A stretch of DNA of 64,000 bases from Larix kaempferi (taxonomy: Eukaryota > Streptophyta > Pinopsida > Pinales > Pinaceae), in the NCBI GenBank assembly GCA_027924585.1, contig BSBM01000645.1, positions 1-64,000 on the forward strand, read 5' to 3'. The notes beneath the pieces were generated by a model. That model was not told where the DNA came from and did no database searches. It worked only from the letters and a program-made list of their open reading frames with translations. Position numbers and translations under genes: made by a program. This document shows, piece after piece, positions 34,083 through 46,029 of the stretch. Within the stretch, counting starts at the first letter, position 1. Each line of letters opens with the position of its first letter.

Positions 34083-35371
34083 GTTTTGCAATGCGGTTTT
34101 TTGATCCGTACCTTCGTTCGAAATATCGCCTTTTGTTGTGGTGGCTCCCTTGGGTCACGTTGATCTTCCTGGATCAAGGCTCTTTGAACCATCAGATTTT
34201 GGTTCTTCCACTTCTCGCCTCCACTACTATCGGATGCTGACTCTTCCATCTCGTTGACTTGTTCATTTTTTTTATGTCTAGGCTTCGACTCTTCTGCAGC
34301 AAGTAGCTTCGCTGGGCACTGATATGCCTTGTGTCATGCTCGTTGACACTTGTAAGAGATTATGGCTGGTCTGTTAGCTCCCTTTTTGTCGGATGGACCA
34401 CTTCGACTATACGCTCCTCGACCGCAATTCTCACGACCATCATGTTGGTTTCCTTGTGCTTTCTCTCTTGTCGATGTCCCTTCAACATGTCGACTACCTT
34501 CAACATTTTATGTTCTATACCCGCTAATTTGGCCTTTCGTGGAGACAGTTTTTGCGCCCCGACCAATAATCTGTCCCCTGGTCATTGTGGATTTCCTTGA
34601 CAGTTTTTGTTCTACCTTCATAGCTAACTGGTAGGCTTCACCGACTGCTCTAAATCTTGACATGCTCAGTTCATCTTGAATAGCATATTTCAATTCGTTC
34701 ACATATCTAGCGACACATTCTTCCCCTTCATCGGTTTGTCCCAACCAAATCTACAATCGGTAGAAATCCTCCGTGTACTCCTTAACGAACATCTTTTTCT
34801 GCCAAAAGTTCTGCAACTTTCTGAACAAGGAAATCACATAGTTGTTCGGCAAGAATTTCCCCTTCAACTTGGAAACCATTCTGTCCCAAGACTTGATCTT
34901 CTCCTTGCCTTTCTTGACTCTGTCAGCCTGTACATTGTCCCACCACAACAAGGCATGACCTTTCAACCTCAGACATGCAGTCTTAACCTGTTTAGGGTCC
35001 TCGATTTGTTCTATTTCGAAGTATTTCTCCATTTCTCTGAACCAGTCGATCAAATATTCTGGGTCCAGCCTTCCCGAGTACATATGCATGTCTATCTTTG
35101 CTCGACCTCTCATATCCATTAGAAGTTTGATAAACTTTTCTTCTGGTTCTTTTGTGGTTTCTTCCCGGGCTTCCACCTCTTCAACTTCCTCGTCGTTGTG
35201 GTCTAACACCTCAGGAATACAACCACGCCTATAGCTTTCCTTGATCGTTGCGACTTCATTTGTCAAAGTTCGCATCGTTCAGACGCATTCTTTGAACATC
35301 TTGCGATCCACCATGAAGGCTGCTGCGCCACGTGCTCTTCGTCCTCATACATTAATGCCTATGTGAGCCAT
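34083..35371 (-). pseudogene. Element G gag and start of protease
   Basis: The start codon chosen is 35,371-35,369, about 210 bp inside the primer-binding site; a downstream ATG at 35,275 follows a stop. The frame includes a retrotransposon gag region (MHMYSGRLDPEYLIDWFREM, HALLWWDNVQ, KLKGKFLPNNY), an Arg/Gly linker, a degenerate zinc knuckle (S-Y-K-C...H...C, first Cys lost and a TGA inside), and the lead-in to the protease (KKPHCKTI) that breaks off at element A. The pol part resumes in the same frame at 17,337. Several stops (near 35,350, 35,280, 34,748, 34,508, 34,337) disable it. The protein would form the particle shell. Confidence 0.8.
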
Positions 35372-35582
35372 TTTCAACCTCTGCTGAAACTCCCATGCAC
35401 CCAATCCCAACCGGACTGAAACAAGTCGTGCACAATTCTACCCAGCCTCAGCTGGAATTGTTTAACACACTTGCATGCTCAATATCATGGAACGTCCCTC
35501 AAACTCTAAGGATTCTTCTGCTCTAATACAAACTGACGCAAGTCAGGTTGGTATAGTCATCTTATCAATCGGACTCACTTCT

Positions 35583-35597
35583 GGGCTATGATACCAA
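35583..35597 (-). promoter_or_regulatory. Element G primer-binding site
   Basis: Reading on minus, TTGGTATCATAGCC follows the 5' LTR after two bases, close to the initiator-Met tRNA primer site TGGTATCAGAGC used by many plant LTR elements. A second PBS-like string lies 65 bp further in, at 35,520-35,531. Confidence 0.7.
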
Positions 35598-35598
35598 C

Positions 35599-36516
35599 CG
35601 ACGCAAGGTGCCTTACTAGAATAAGGTTCTTGCTTAACTATACACATGACACATACCAGAAGTGGCTTATATTAATTCTCTGAAATCCGTTACCATGCGC
35701 AATAACTGAAAGTAAATAACTAACTACAGTCGGCCTCATCCATTACAATTTAGAAGTAACTATGGTGTTCTCTTTCAGTGTGTCTACCTCACCCTCTCTT
35801 GGTTCATTGCGGAACGCTGAGCTATGTCTCGATCTCAAATCCCCCTCTCTAGTATCAGTCTGTGTGACTCTTCACAACTTTTTCTTTTTTCTGCTCTCTA
35901 ATGTTGTTGACAAAAAATCCCCTTGAACTGATTCCTCTCCTCCTTCTTCTATCCTACTGTTGCTGTTCCCAAGACACACATCCTCTTGTTCTCCGATCCT
36001 TCCAAATCCTATTGTGCTGCAAAACCTCTGTTTGTGACAACATCTGTCATGTCCTTCACCTACCTGCAATAACTGTATTAAGTTCCTCAACAACCCTGAA
36101 CGGATACCCGGTACAGTCCTCTTGACTTTCTTCTCTTCCGACCCTGCTACAGTAGTCGGTCACATATTGACCTTTCTGTCAACTTAATTTCTTGACTCTA
36201 GCGGTTCGCCAGTCCTCCCCTTCCTCCATGCTTGGCTCCGCCAAACCTATCAGGCCGTAGCTCAACCACTTGTCGATTGCACAATGTCTCACTTTCACCT
36301 ATCATTTGTCAACCATAACCTGTTGACTCTCATCCCATCACAACATCCGTTGTACACTACACTAGTCAGTCGTTTACCGACTACTCCTGCTCGACTTGTT
36401 GACTTCGACAAGTCAGCCTGCTTCCTGCACCAGTGGTTATCGACACTCTCGTTGGTCAGCTCCCTTATGTCAATCAACTTCAACTGATCTTCCTAGGCCC
36501 CCATGCTCCTTCATCA
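35599..36516 (-). repeat. Element G 5' LTR
   Basis: 918 bp, collinear with the 3' LTR but strongly diverged. Its inner terminal dinucleotide reads CG on the plus strand where the 3' LTR has TG, probably a point mutation. The outer end CA is followed by the TCACA target duplication. Confidence 0.9.
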
Positions 36517-36521
36517 TCACA

Positions 36522-38017
36522 TTTTGAGACCCAAAAAATGGTTGTGAAAAGAGAATCCTCTACCACTTAGTCTAGATTGTTTCTACTGGAATTCTAATGG
36601 TTGATAACAATCAGCCTCACTTTTATCGTCATGAATTGGCCATGATTGCTATCGATTGAAGGTATTTCAAGTTTTACTTTGTAAAGAAGAAAGAAATCAT
36701 CCATTAAAATATCTTAGGACTACACGTCCAATTTTCAATAGGTGAGAAGCATGATCTTATAAGACTTATTGGTTGCAACATTGTTTTAATGCCTTGCAGA
36801 TATGTAAAGAGAAATAGTATTTGAATGAATTTTTCTACTCTATAATAGACATCATGATGAAATTTGTATCATGAAAGTTTAGCAATTGCAACAGATTATA
36901 TATTAGATTGTAGAACACAATTTGTATCATGCAAGGAGTTAAGCAATTGAGGCAACTTGTATTTATTATTAAAAATGGACAAAGAACTATTAGTTATATA
37001 TCTTCCACTATAGGATAGTATTGACTAAAGAAGTTTGCATTGTTGAAAATTGTGGAAGAGGAGTATCATAGAGGGATGCAGGAAGATATGGCGGGAAGGC
37101 CGCAAAAAAATACACTAAAACAATTATAAGCACAGAGAACTTACAATTCATAAGCAACAATAATAATAAAAAAGAGGAGCATACAACATTCACTTTTTCT
37201 ACAAATGTATGGGTTTCACATTGAGTATCCAGATTCCACTTTATTTACAATCTACATGAAAGGATTTCCAAACAAAAAAGTAAGCCTTGCCATATTAAAA
37301 GTCAAAATAAACTATAGATTCTTTTTGACAAAAAATTATAGCCACTTCTATAGTTCCAAGTTTTAACAAATAATCATCGAAATATAATTAAATACATAAT
37401 AGCCTCTACCTTACAAATTTTCATTGTAAGAAAATTAACTAAATATATAATAGCCTCTAACTTAATTTTTTTACCCTAAGAGAATATGAGAACTAGTTTT
37501 AGCTAGCATCTAGGATGACTGTCAATGGGTCATCTGCAAATACACTGCATATCTTTAAATGAGAGGAAGTCTTGCTAAAATACGACAGCAGGAAAGTTAG
37601 TAAATCTAGAAAAAGAAGATAAAAAATGTTGCGCCAAAAAGACAGGCTACTAGAAAAACAGAAAGAGAGCCTATCCATGACCACCTCCTTCTAAGGGGAG
37701 AGAATAAACTAAAGAACTCTCCTCGCTGCTCAAAACTAAGATCGATACCATTTCCAATGATTAATTAAGTGCAGGAAAGAGAGGGGAGGGGGTTTTATTG
37801 CTTTAGAAAAAAAATAGTAGATAGTAGGTGCACATGGAATCTGGAGGTACCTAGTTATTTTTTTTATTTAAAAATTCTGATATTGCCAAGTTTTATTAAA
37901 TTTTTATCAATGCTTGATGATTCTTGAGTAAGGGTCGTGTGTAACTAGTTGCAGTGAGAGTTGTGCAATGTGTCACAATAGAAAGAGACTGGATGGTTGG
38001 AGAAGGGAAGATGTAAT
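36522..38017. other. Spacer between element G and SMG7-like fragment
   Basis: AT-rich. It could be intron or downstream flank of the SMG7-like fragment, but no further SMG7 exon (for example the LIYLGDLARY region) was found on minus. Short frames have no recognised family. Confidence 0.5.
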
Positions 38018-38863
38018 ATATTTAACTTCAATAATTTCTCTTTGGGTGAGCCTTTTAAAAATGAAAAATTCATGGTAAAATCCATGGGAAGCCCATGTTT
38101 TTCCCTCAGATTCAAAATCAAATCATGGTAAAATCCCTTTGCGTCAGATAAGAAAATTTTAAAACTTGCCAAAACCTTGTGAGCAGGCTTACTTCTTGTG
38201 ATTATTTTAGCTCCAGGCATGGGAATAGTCAAAAATGAAGAGGTAGATGTGGTTGCAGCCATACTCTTGCGAATTCTGGTTCAAAACTCTTCAATTTGCT
38301 TCTAATGGAGCCTCCAAAAAGCTTGTTCAATATCATGAATTTCTGCAAAATCATGGTCCTCTAAAATGATAGCTTCATAAATATCACGTATCTTGCAATG
38401 AAGGTCCTGAACCTTGACAACCAAGGGACCTTTGGATTCAATCAGAGCGTGCAATTGTTTTTCTATCTCTATAGCCTACAAGACCAAAAAATGAAGTCAT
38501 TCACTATCCTTGGATTGGTAAAATTAGGATTCACACAACCGGTTATAGTTAATACACTATCAGTTATTGTTTTCCAAAAGACTCATCTTTGAATTTGCAA
38601 CTGATGTTTATTTTCCCATGATCAGCTGAGGGAATCAACCATGAATGAAATAGTAATGATTTCTGGCACTTTGCTGAGTGAATAGAAAACAATGTAACTA
38701 GAAAATAAAACCATGCAAACAGGAAAGAAAAGGCATGCCAACAATACATAAGAACAAGAACACTAATGTTAAACTTGACCTGGTTAAAATGCTTTTGTAT
38801 AATGACTTGAGAACTAGACACTTCCTCAGTTTCATTCGACATGGTTGCCATCTATCCACCTTA

Positions 38864-41066
38864 ATAAAAAAATTAAAATATATAGCTGCGAAACACATAA
38901 ACACATAGCTTGTCAGTACTATGCCCTTGAGATATATGCAAAATTTCCATCAATCTTCAGAATGCATGTAATTGATGGCATTGTTAGATATAAACTTCTT
39001 TTATATTTCTATTAGGACTCAAACTTTGGGTTTGTTTAACTCTTAAACCTCAGTGCTAGAAGGAACATATTCTCATCAAATGGACAAATTTGGATTTCTT
39101 CATGGTGAGGCATGAATGGCAGAAACAATGTTCCCTAGAACCCATATCAGAATGCACAACCCACATAATTCTTTAATACATGATTGCCACACGAAATGCA
39201 AGAACACTCAAATCCAAATGTGAAGACTAATTCTTTTTGTGGCTAAAAACAAAACAGTCTACAATGTCCCCATCCAAATGCAGAGAAATAGCATGTGGGT
39301 GATATCATTAATTCTCTTCATATCCCACAGTAGTTTCTAGAGACATTGAACACCACCACTCGAAGAATGCCTTCCAGAGTATAAATACATCTAGATCCCT
39401 ACCACTCAATTAGGTATCGAGTGTAAGAATATAGAGCCTAAGGACCCTTTCCATAAGTATATTAGGTTAGTGCATTACAGTAATAGCATGCCAGGGGAGA
39501 ATTTTTTCAGTCTATCACTTCAAATAACACTGGTTACAAAGTTTCTTAGTGATAAAACGTTCAAAACATTATCCTACTTTGTCATGTAACCGTTCCTAAA
39601 AAGGAAAAAATTGAAGTATTTGATCATGATAAAGTATAATGGAGTAAGACGTTACCAACAACAAGAATCCTAAATATTGAATTTGAATTAAAGATGCATG
39701 ATCTTAAGTTTTTCAAACATATACTTTTCCAAGCTTAAAGAAAAAGAATTCAAACTAATCACCCTCTTTCAGATAATGTTTTTCAACAAGTAACATATTC
39801 TCCAAGCTGGTCATGTAAAACACGACTTCTGTAATAGTGCACTGAATATCTTATCTATCTCGTCATTAATGAAATTTTAACTTACACATGGTGCAGGAAT
39901 CTTCAAAGATTCAATGTGATAGGGAAATTGACTAATAGTGTTATCACATGTCTTGAGTGAGAAAGAATCAAACTATATTAAGCAGATTCAGTTAAGCCTG
40001 GATATTGAAGAGTCATAAATTATAATCTTTTTAATTCAAGCATTGCATGATCCTCTTCTTGGTCTAAAAGATTCTATGTAACATCCACAAAAATAGAATT
40101 ACTAAAAATAACTTTATAGAAATCAGATGTAGAAGTTACAAATTATATGACAAGGAACAACACAAATCGAGTTTCAGACAATTACTTCAATATGTACAAT
40201 ATGGAATCAACTATAGAAAGTTACAAATTACATGACAAGCAACAACACAAACCTAATTTCAGTCAATTACTTAAATATGTACAATATACAATCTGAGTTT
40301 CAGGAAATTGCTTAAATCTGTACAAGTATGATAGTCGATGGCACGACTATGCAACTACCTATAGACCATTAGCATTGAAAAACAAGAAAAGCCGAAAAAT
40401 TGAACACACCCTGACACAGATGGATCAGAATATTGAATGAAACACAACATAAAAAGAATCAAAATTAATAGCTTACTTAAAATATGTACAGGAATGAAAA
40501 TCAAGGGCATAGGTCTACAAATACAAGAATAATTATGTTGGAAACAATCAAAGAGGAGGAGAAATCCAAAAAAGAAATGCGACCAACATGAAAGGATAGA
40601 AATTAATGGCTTCTGGAAACATGAAAGTCAGAGAACATACGTAACAAGTTAACAACAACCAATATCGTGGGGGAAACATATGCCCAAAACTACAAAACTG
40701 TAGGTTAAAAAATGAAACCCTTCAGGAAAAAATTGGAGCCCTCACTAGATCTATGAAAGAAAGAAGAACCCAGAGCCACAGAATGAGGAAGTGGGTTTAG
40801 TCTAGGTGTTAAAGTGCCTCAGTTTCCACAAGGTGATCACCAGTTCAAATCGCAAGCGATCATTCTATTTCGACAAAATCAACATAGATTATGATTTTGA
40901 ATCACATGGAGCTATTTCAAGTGCAATTGAAGACCTTCTTCCCCAATGTGAAGGAGTTCCAATACACTAAATCAATTTCCTTTCCCAGACAGTAGTGGGT
41001 AGGAAAGAAAGGACTAAAATATTTAAATATGCAATATCTATTACTGGATTTGAAGCAAAAGACTTA
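38864..41066 (-). other. Putative first intron of the SMG7-like fragment
   Basis: Non-coding DNA between a pyrimidine-rich acceptor-like site just upstream of the ATG (TTTTTTTATTAAG on minus, about 38,864) and the donor at 41,067. A near-duplicate pair (about 40,135-40,200 and 40,213-40,285, sharing AGTTACAAATTA and CAACAACACAAA) and a SINE-like piece lie inside. Confidence 0.4.
40790..40870 (+). repeat. SINE-like tRNA-derived head
   Basis: TTTAGTCTAGGTGTT (box A-like) is followed about 45 bases later by CAGTTCAAATCGC (box B-like, compare GGTTCRAATCC). This spacing is typical of the RNA polymerase III promoter in plant SINEs. No clear 3' end or target duplication was seen. Confidence 0.4.
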
Positions 41067-41199
41067 CCTGATATCTTCTGCGATCAAACCCTTGATACCC
41101 TGGTTTTACATATTCAAGCCCTTGAAGCTCTAGCTTCTCATGTCAAATAGTGTCAACTTCAAGTAGAGATACGGATATCCAATCACCCATAATAAGCCT

Positions 41200-42646
41200 G
41201 GATAACAGTTAAAAAGGAAAATTTTGAGCAAAATAATAAAAATGGTGATGTGGGTATTGTATAGGATTTTTCTATTGAATGCATTCTCCCTGACCTAAGC
41301 GGACTTCAAACTTATTTAAATATGTAGCAGAGGGGACATTTAAAAATCAGAGTGGAATATATATGTATGGTCTTTTGTGTTGTGTTCTATTCATAGTTGA
41401 AAAATTGGAAGTTATGTGTTCATATTTCGATGAAATTTGATAATTATTATTATTTATTGGAATATATAAATATATATACATATGTGTGGTCTTTTGCGTT
41501 GTGTTCTATTTGTAGTTGGAAAATTAGAAGTCCAGTGTTCATAGTGTTCATATTTCGATGAAATTTGAGAATTATTATTATTATTATTTATTAAATACAT
41601 AGGAGAGAGGATAATAAAAATGTAAATTGGAATATATATATTGGTTTTTTGTTTTTTATTGGTAGTTGAGAGATTGAATTCTTTATGATAATGATCTATG
41701 TTAAAATTTTAAATAAGATAAAATTTGAGTGGGTTGAATTTGACAATTACACTATTAAAGTGAATGAGACTATGCCAATAATGTAATTATATTTATTAAT
41801 ATAGATTTTTAATTAGTATAAAATTGATTTTTAAAATTTTTTATTAAAAAAATTATGTATAAGTTTATTTTCTTAAATTGATGTTGAATTTTAAATTGTT
41901 TTTTATATTTAAGTTTGGTTTTCAATTTTTATTTTATTTTTAATCAATTTTTAAAGAAAAATGTATTCTTTCTATTCATATAATGAATGGAATTACATTT
42001 TTTATGTGTATACCATACTTACAACTTATTATAGATATTTTGTGAGCATTCATAAAATTCAAACGTAATAAGCATGCAAGCACATATTTACTTATTTTAT
42101 ACAAACCAAAATTGTCAAAGAAAGAGAGTCAAGAGTTAATAAATAAAATAATCTTTGATCCTACATTAATTTTCTCTTTTCATTGTTTTGTCCTCAATCC
42201 ACCATCACATGAAGGTTCTAGGGGGGGTAATTGTAGAGTAGAAGTTGGATGTTCGTGATTTAGACAGTGTGCCAACTCCTTATTGGAATCGAAGTTGTCA
42301 GGTTCATAAACTCATGTCATTCCCCTTGACGAGGCTTCATTTGCAACTACCACCCTCGAGGGGATAATATTCGTATTCTTGTTTTTTTCTCTATCCACCG
42401 AATAGGGCATCAATTCATCATCACGTACTACTAGCTATCCATTGGTATCCTTCTCTGACACTATTGTGTATGTATTCTGCATTTTGTTTATCTTCATCAT
42501 CTGATAGTCGTTGGTCGTTGGTCGTTGGTCTGCATTTTAGAATAAACATGTGCTTGAAGACATGAATCCTACAAATGTCCTACTAGTTGATAAGCCTGAC
42601 ACTTGAAAGTTGTATTTTCATAATCCAAGTTGTGTATTATTAATGT
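41200..42646. other. Spacer, no gene recognised
   Basis: AT-rich. A duplicated piece (TGTGGTCTTTTGYGTTGTGTTCTATT) at about 41,368 and 41,484 marks a local tandem duplication of about 115 bp. A heptamer GTCGTTG is repeated three times at 42,507-42,530. Confidence 0.5.
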
Positions 42647-43036
42647 TACAATTTACTAAATTTTAACACTGTAGATGGATTCGGAGACCCCAGTCTCCAA
42701 ATCCATCTACAGTGTTAAAATTTAGTAAATTGTACAAATTCATTATCAAAATTATAATTTTCCATTGCTAGAATGACACAACTAAAAATGACCACATAAA
42801 TGACCAATTTGTATGTGGTCATCTTTAGTTTAGTTCTTATCTCCTGACCAAATTCGTCATTTATCTTGGTCATTTTTAGTTTAGTTCTTATCCCATGACC
42901 AAATTGGTCATTTATCTTGGTCATTTTTAGTCAGTTCACTTAAAATTTCTCAATTTTGGTCATTTATCCCTTGAAAAAGCTATGGTGACCAAATTGTTTG
43001 GTCGTCTGGTCACTTATCTATCATTTTGTACTAGTG
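42647..43036 (+). mobile_element. CACTA-like MITE, copy 1, with 42 bp hairpin
   Basis: About 390 bp, closely similar to 57,987-58,381. The left part is a hairpin with 42-base arms (42,647-42,688 and 42,693-42,734, one mismatch, 4-base loop). The body contains direct and inverted copies of TTGGTCATTTATCTTGG. The right end reads TTTTGTACTAGTG, whose complement CACTAGTACAAAA matches the start of the related copy at 46,752. There is no coding sequence. The left terminus is assigned only from where similarity between copies starts. Confidence 0.7.
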
Positions 43037-43340
43037 TTAGTTCAAACTGGAAATATTCATCCAAATACTAGGTTTAGAAATCATTTCATGGTTAGAGTGC
43101 ATTCAAAACAAAACTATAGATGACCAAATTAACTTTAAGATCCTAACAGAATACCAATTAACTACCAAAAGAAAATGGTTAAACTTGGAAAAAATTTCAC
43201 TGTACCTTAGCAATAAGTCTTGTCTTGATTCACAACTCAATATAAAAACGAGTTAGCATGTTAAGTTTTCCTTCATAGAACTGGATGTGATAATTTGGTT
43301 GCCTCCTCTCCTTGCAATTTTTCCAAGATATTTATGAAAA

Positions 43341-43490
43341 TTATTAACCCCATCCATTATTTCCCCCCAATGATTGAATCCAAAACAAAACAAAGTTTCA
43401 AACATCTGATATGCAAATTATCAACCCCAACCACTGTTTCCCCCTAATGATTGAATCCAAAAGAAAATGAAGTTTCAAACATATGAAAGT
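43341..43490. repeat. 77 bp tandem duplication
   Basis: TTATTAACCCCATCC...GATTGAATCCAAAA...AAGTTTCAAACAT is repeated from 43,418 with a 77 bp offset and a few substitutions. Confidence 0.8.
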
Positions 43491-43499
43491 CTACAGTTG

Positions 43500-45840
43500 A
43501 TATGTATTCATTGGTCAAATTCTATTATTGCGATCATGTCCCAAGTTCACAATGTCATTATTTTTCTATGAAACAAATCTAGACATAGACGAAGACCCAT
43601 ATGATAGATATTCACAACAAATGAAAAAAATAAACTCAACTTTTCACATGACTTTTGATATGTGAATCAAGGAATGGCATTAAGATAAGTTCATGTCAAG
43701 TCTCACCCACTACTTCGTGACAATGTCAGACCTTTAAGGAAGTGACCCGATCTTCTTGTGGTAAATTGTAAGTCACTCTTTTTCCTACACTCTATAACTA
43801 AACTTATAATGGTGTGTAATCTGCTGTTGAATTTGGTGTTGCTTATAACTGGTTTTGATTTTCTTGAGAATTTCGTAAGCCTATTATTGTTGGAGCTCCT
43901 TGATCCATTCAAAAAATTTAAATGCTTGGTTTTCTATTAGATGAGATGTAATATAATTACTCCTTTTATGACTTATCCAATAGAATTATTACAATGGGAC
44001 CTTCTTACCTTGTTGACATTTATTATTTTGTAAACTACATTTACCTCCTTTCTCTTAAAAATAAATGGAAAAGAAATGAACTTTACCTCTTATCAAATCC
44101 CTCAAACTCTTCCCTTAATGGAAGAATTCTTAATATTTTGTTATAAAAGTGTGACAGTTACAATATTTTTCTACCCAAAGTGAAGTATAAATAGAGATTC
44201 ATATGACATGAAAAGGATCCATTAGTTGAGAAGAGTTATGCTAAGAGAACCTATTTTAACATTGTAATTCATTTTCCACTATCCATACATTGTTTTTTAA
44301 TAAGATTTGACATTTTCATTGATGACATGGAATTCTTTAAAGACTTGGGATGCCTTGGGTAGTTATGCACGTTTTTTGACAACATGGACCCAAGGGTTGA
44401 ACATTCTTAATGCCTTGGATAACTTTGAGGAGTTGGTTGCACATTGACTTGGGTTTGGGTCCACTTGACATTGAGCATAGAACAAGGAAATAATTGAGGC
44501 ACCTCCCAACTATAAGAAGAAGACTGAATCCTTGTCCAAAGGCATCATGAAGAAGTGACCAATAGGTGAACAAAGAATTTTGTGGTGCTAAGTCTAGGAT
44601 TTTTCATAGTGAATGACCTAAGAACTTGAAATGTATGCCAATACTTAGGATAATATCAAATATGACAATATTTAGGGTCATTCAATTCAATGATTTGGTC
44701 CCTTTTAATGTCATTTTAGTTCCTTCATATTGTTGGTTTTGTTACTAAAGCATACAACCTTGATCACGGTCGTATGTTTCATTGTTGACAAGGGCATATA
44801 TACTTGCCAATCTAATGTATTGGAACCACACTGATAACAATTAATTGTTATCTTAATCATGATAAATACATGTAATATTTGATGATAAATTGATCCTTAG
44901 AAGATCCATTTATTTGATTGGTAATTAACTATCACAAAGTCAATGGACCCCTTAGGGGTAGAACATAGTAGAAAACATTTTACAATTGACCATCTAGACA
45001 TAGTTGGATAAGACTGAACAATAATAATAATGTAATCTATAGTATGGGAAAACTTATGTGGTTTTGGAAAGACTATATATTGTAAAGGCTAGGTTTTATT
45101 GGTGATAAATGGACCTATTGTTGACAATAGCACTAATGCGAAGACCTTAACCATAGTGAGATGACTTGTTTCGAGGAATTGGAGCTTGATGTGATGTCAC
45201 GATTGATGGAGTTTGGAGAGACAACTTTCTTGTGAACATGATGTGATGATGTACTTGGATGTTCACTTATGTGATATGGATGACGAAGTGGTTAAATTTG
45301 GTTGGAATTGACTTCTTATAGCTAGGGGGTTTATTGGGATGAAATTTCCTTCTTGTTGTTTTCAAAGACAAGTATTTCAGTTGGTGAACCTATGAGTGGT
45401 TTTTTAATGGTGAAAACCTTATGTTCTTGATATGAGAAATTGCATGTGTGAAGTATTTGGTGGGTTGAAACCTAGCTGATCTTATGATCATGATATTGTG
45501 GTCTCATTGAGCTCCTCTTTGTTTCAAGAATAATTTAATATTCTCTACTGAATAGGGCCAACGACGTGAAACTGGAATCTCTTATGGCCCCTCCCCCCCT
45601 CACATCACTCTCAATTCCCCATACCCAATGCACGTACTTGAAAAAAAAAATTATGTGCTAACATGTGGATTTCATCATTAAAGAAACATTTACCATTCAT
45701 TCAAAAAGAGGTAACATTCATTAAACCATTCATTCATTCAGTAGGAAAAAAAATATGCATGACATTATATTATAAACAATAAGTACACATAGAGTTTCTT
45801 CAGTCATTTCCTTTTAGGTATTTTTCTCTTGAAAAAAGTA
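43500..45840. other. Spacer, no gene recognised
   Basis: No family-like reading frame. A TATA-like GTATAAATAGAGATTC occurs at about 44,186, but no coding sequence can be tied to it. Confidence 0.5.
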
Positions 45841-46029
45841 GCAAGAAAATCATCTTATGGAACTTGTTGTTCAGTTCTTGGGAATTCATCAACTTGTCAT
45901 GTTGTCTACCTAGGAGAGTACTTGCGACGTGGATGTTGTGACAAGGGATCCGGATTTGCTCCAATAATGTGAAAATGTTACATTGATATCTTCTAATATT
46001 ATAATGACAAGTATTTCATTCAAAAAAAA

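Larger units (their letters stand above)
13022..36516 (-). mobile_element. Element G: Ty3/gypsy chromovirus, host of the nest
   Basis: Two related LTRs in the same orientation bound the element: 13,022-13,997 (3' LTR) and 35,599-36,516 (5' LTR). The outermost bases on the plus strand are TG and CA. The pentamer TCACA lies immediately outside both ends (13,017-13,021 and 36,517-36,521), a target-site duplication. Without element A and one copy of A's target site, G would be about 6.75 kb, normal for a plant gypsy element. Domain order on minus is gag, protease, RT, RNase H, integrase, chromodomain. The LTRs differ by well over one base in ten and by indels, so G is the oldest layer. Confidence 0.92.
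38018..41068 (-). pseudogene. SMG7-like: SMG7-like (EST1 family) 5' gene fragment
   Basis: SMG7 is a 14-3-3-like TPR protein of nonsense-mediated mRNA decay. Exon 1 (38,851-38,780, ATG to HFNQ) ends at CAG|GTCAAG. A 304 bp intron follows. Exon 2 (from 38,475, after TGTAG) reads EKQLHALIESKGPL, IRDIYEAIILEDHDF, HDIEQAFWRLH, KQIEEF, then KIFLSDAKGFYHDLILNLRE and KHGLPMDF, closely matching what I know of plant SMG7 N-termini. Two in-frame stops fall where Tyr and Arg are usual: TAG 38,304-38,302 and TGA 38,283-38,281. A consensus donor (CAG|GTAAGTC) at 41,068 suggests a 5' untranslated exon and a 2.2 kb first intron. The exon 2 end is approximate, and the TPR remainder is missing. Introns show it is not a processed copy. 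Confidence 0.72.

Noticed and set aside
34676-35122. 148-codon plus-strand frame
   Set aside because: Antisense shadow of element G gag.
37945-38262. Stand-alone 105-residue protein starting MAATTSTSSF with a transit-peptide look
   Set aside because: Upstream codons in the same frame continue SMG7 homology, so the ATG is internal to an exon.
38564-38851. 95-codon minus-strand frame as a small membrane protein
   Set aside because: Only its first 24 codons fit SMG7 exon 1; the hydrophobic rest is read-through into the intron after a CAG|GTCAAG donor.
42647-43036. Helitron terminus
   Set aside because: There is a hairpin, but its stem is far longer than usual and no CTRRT end follows; CACTA-like ends and TIRs fit better.
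44186-44196. TATA box of a host gene
   Set aside because: No coding sequence with a recognisable start or exon follows within a plausible distance.
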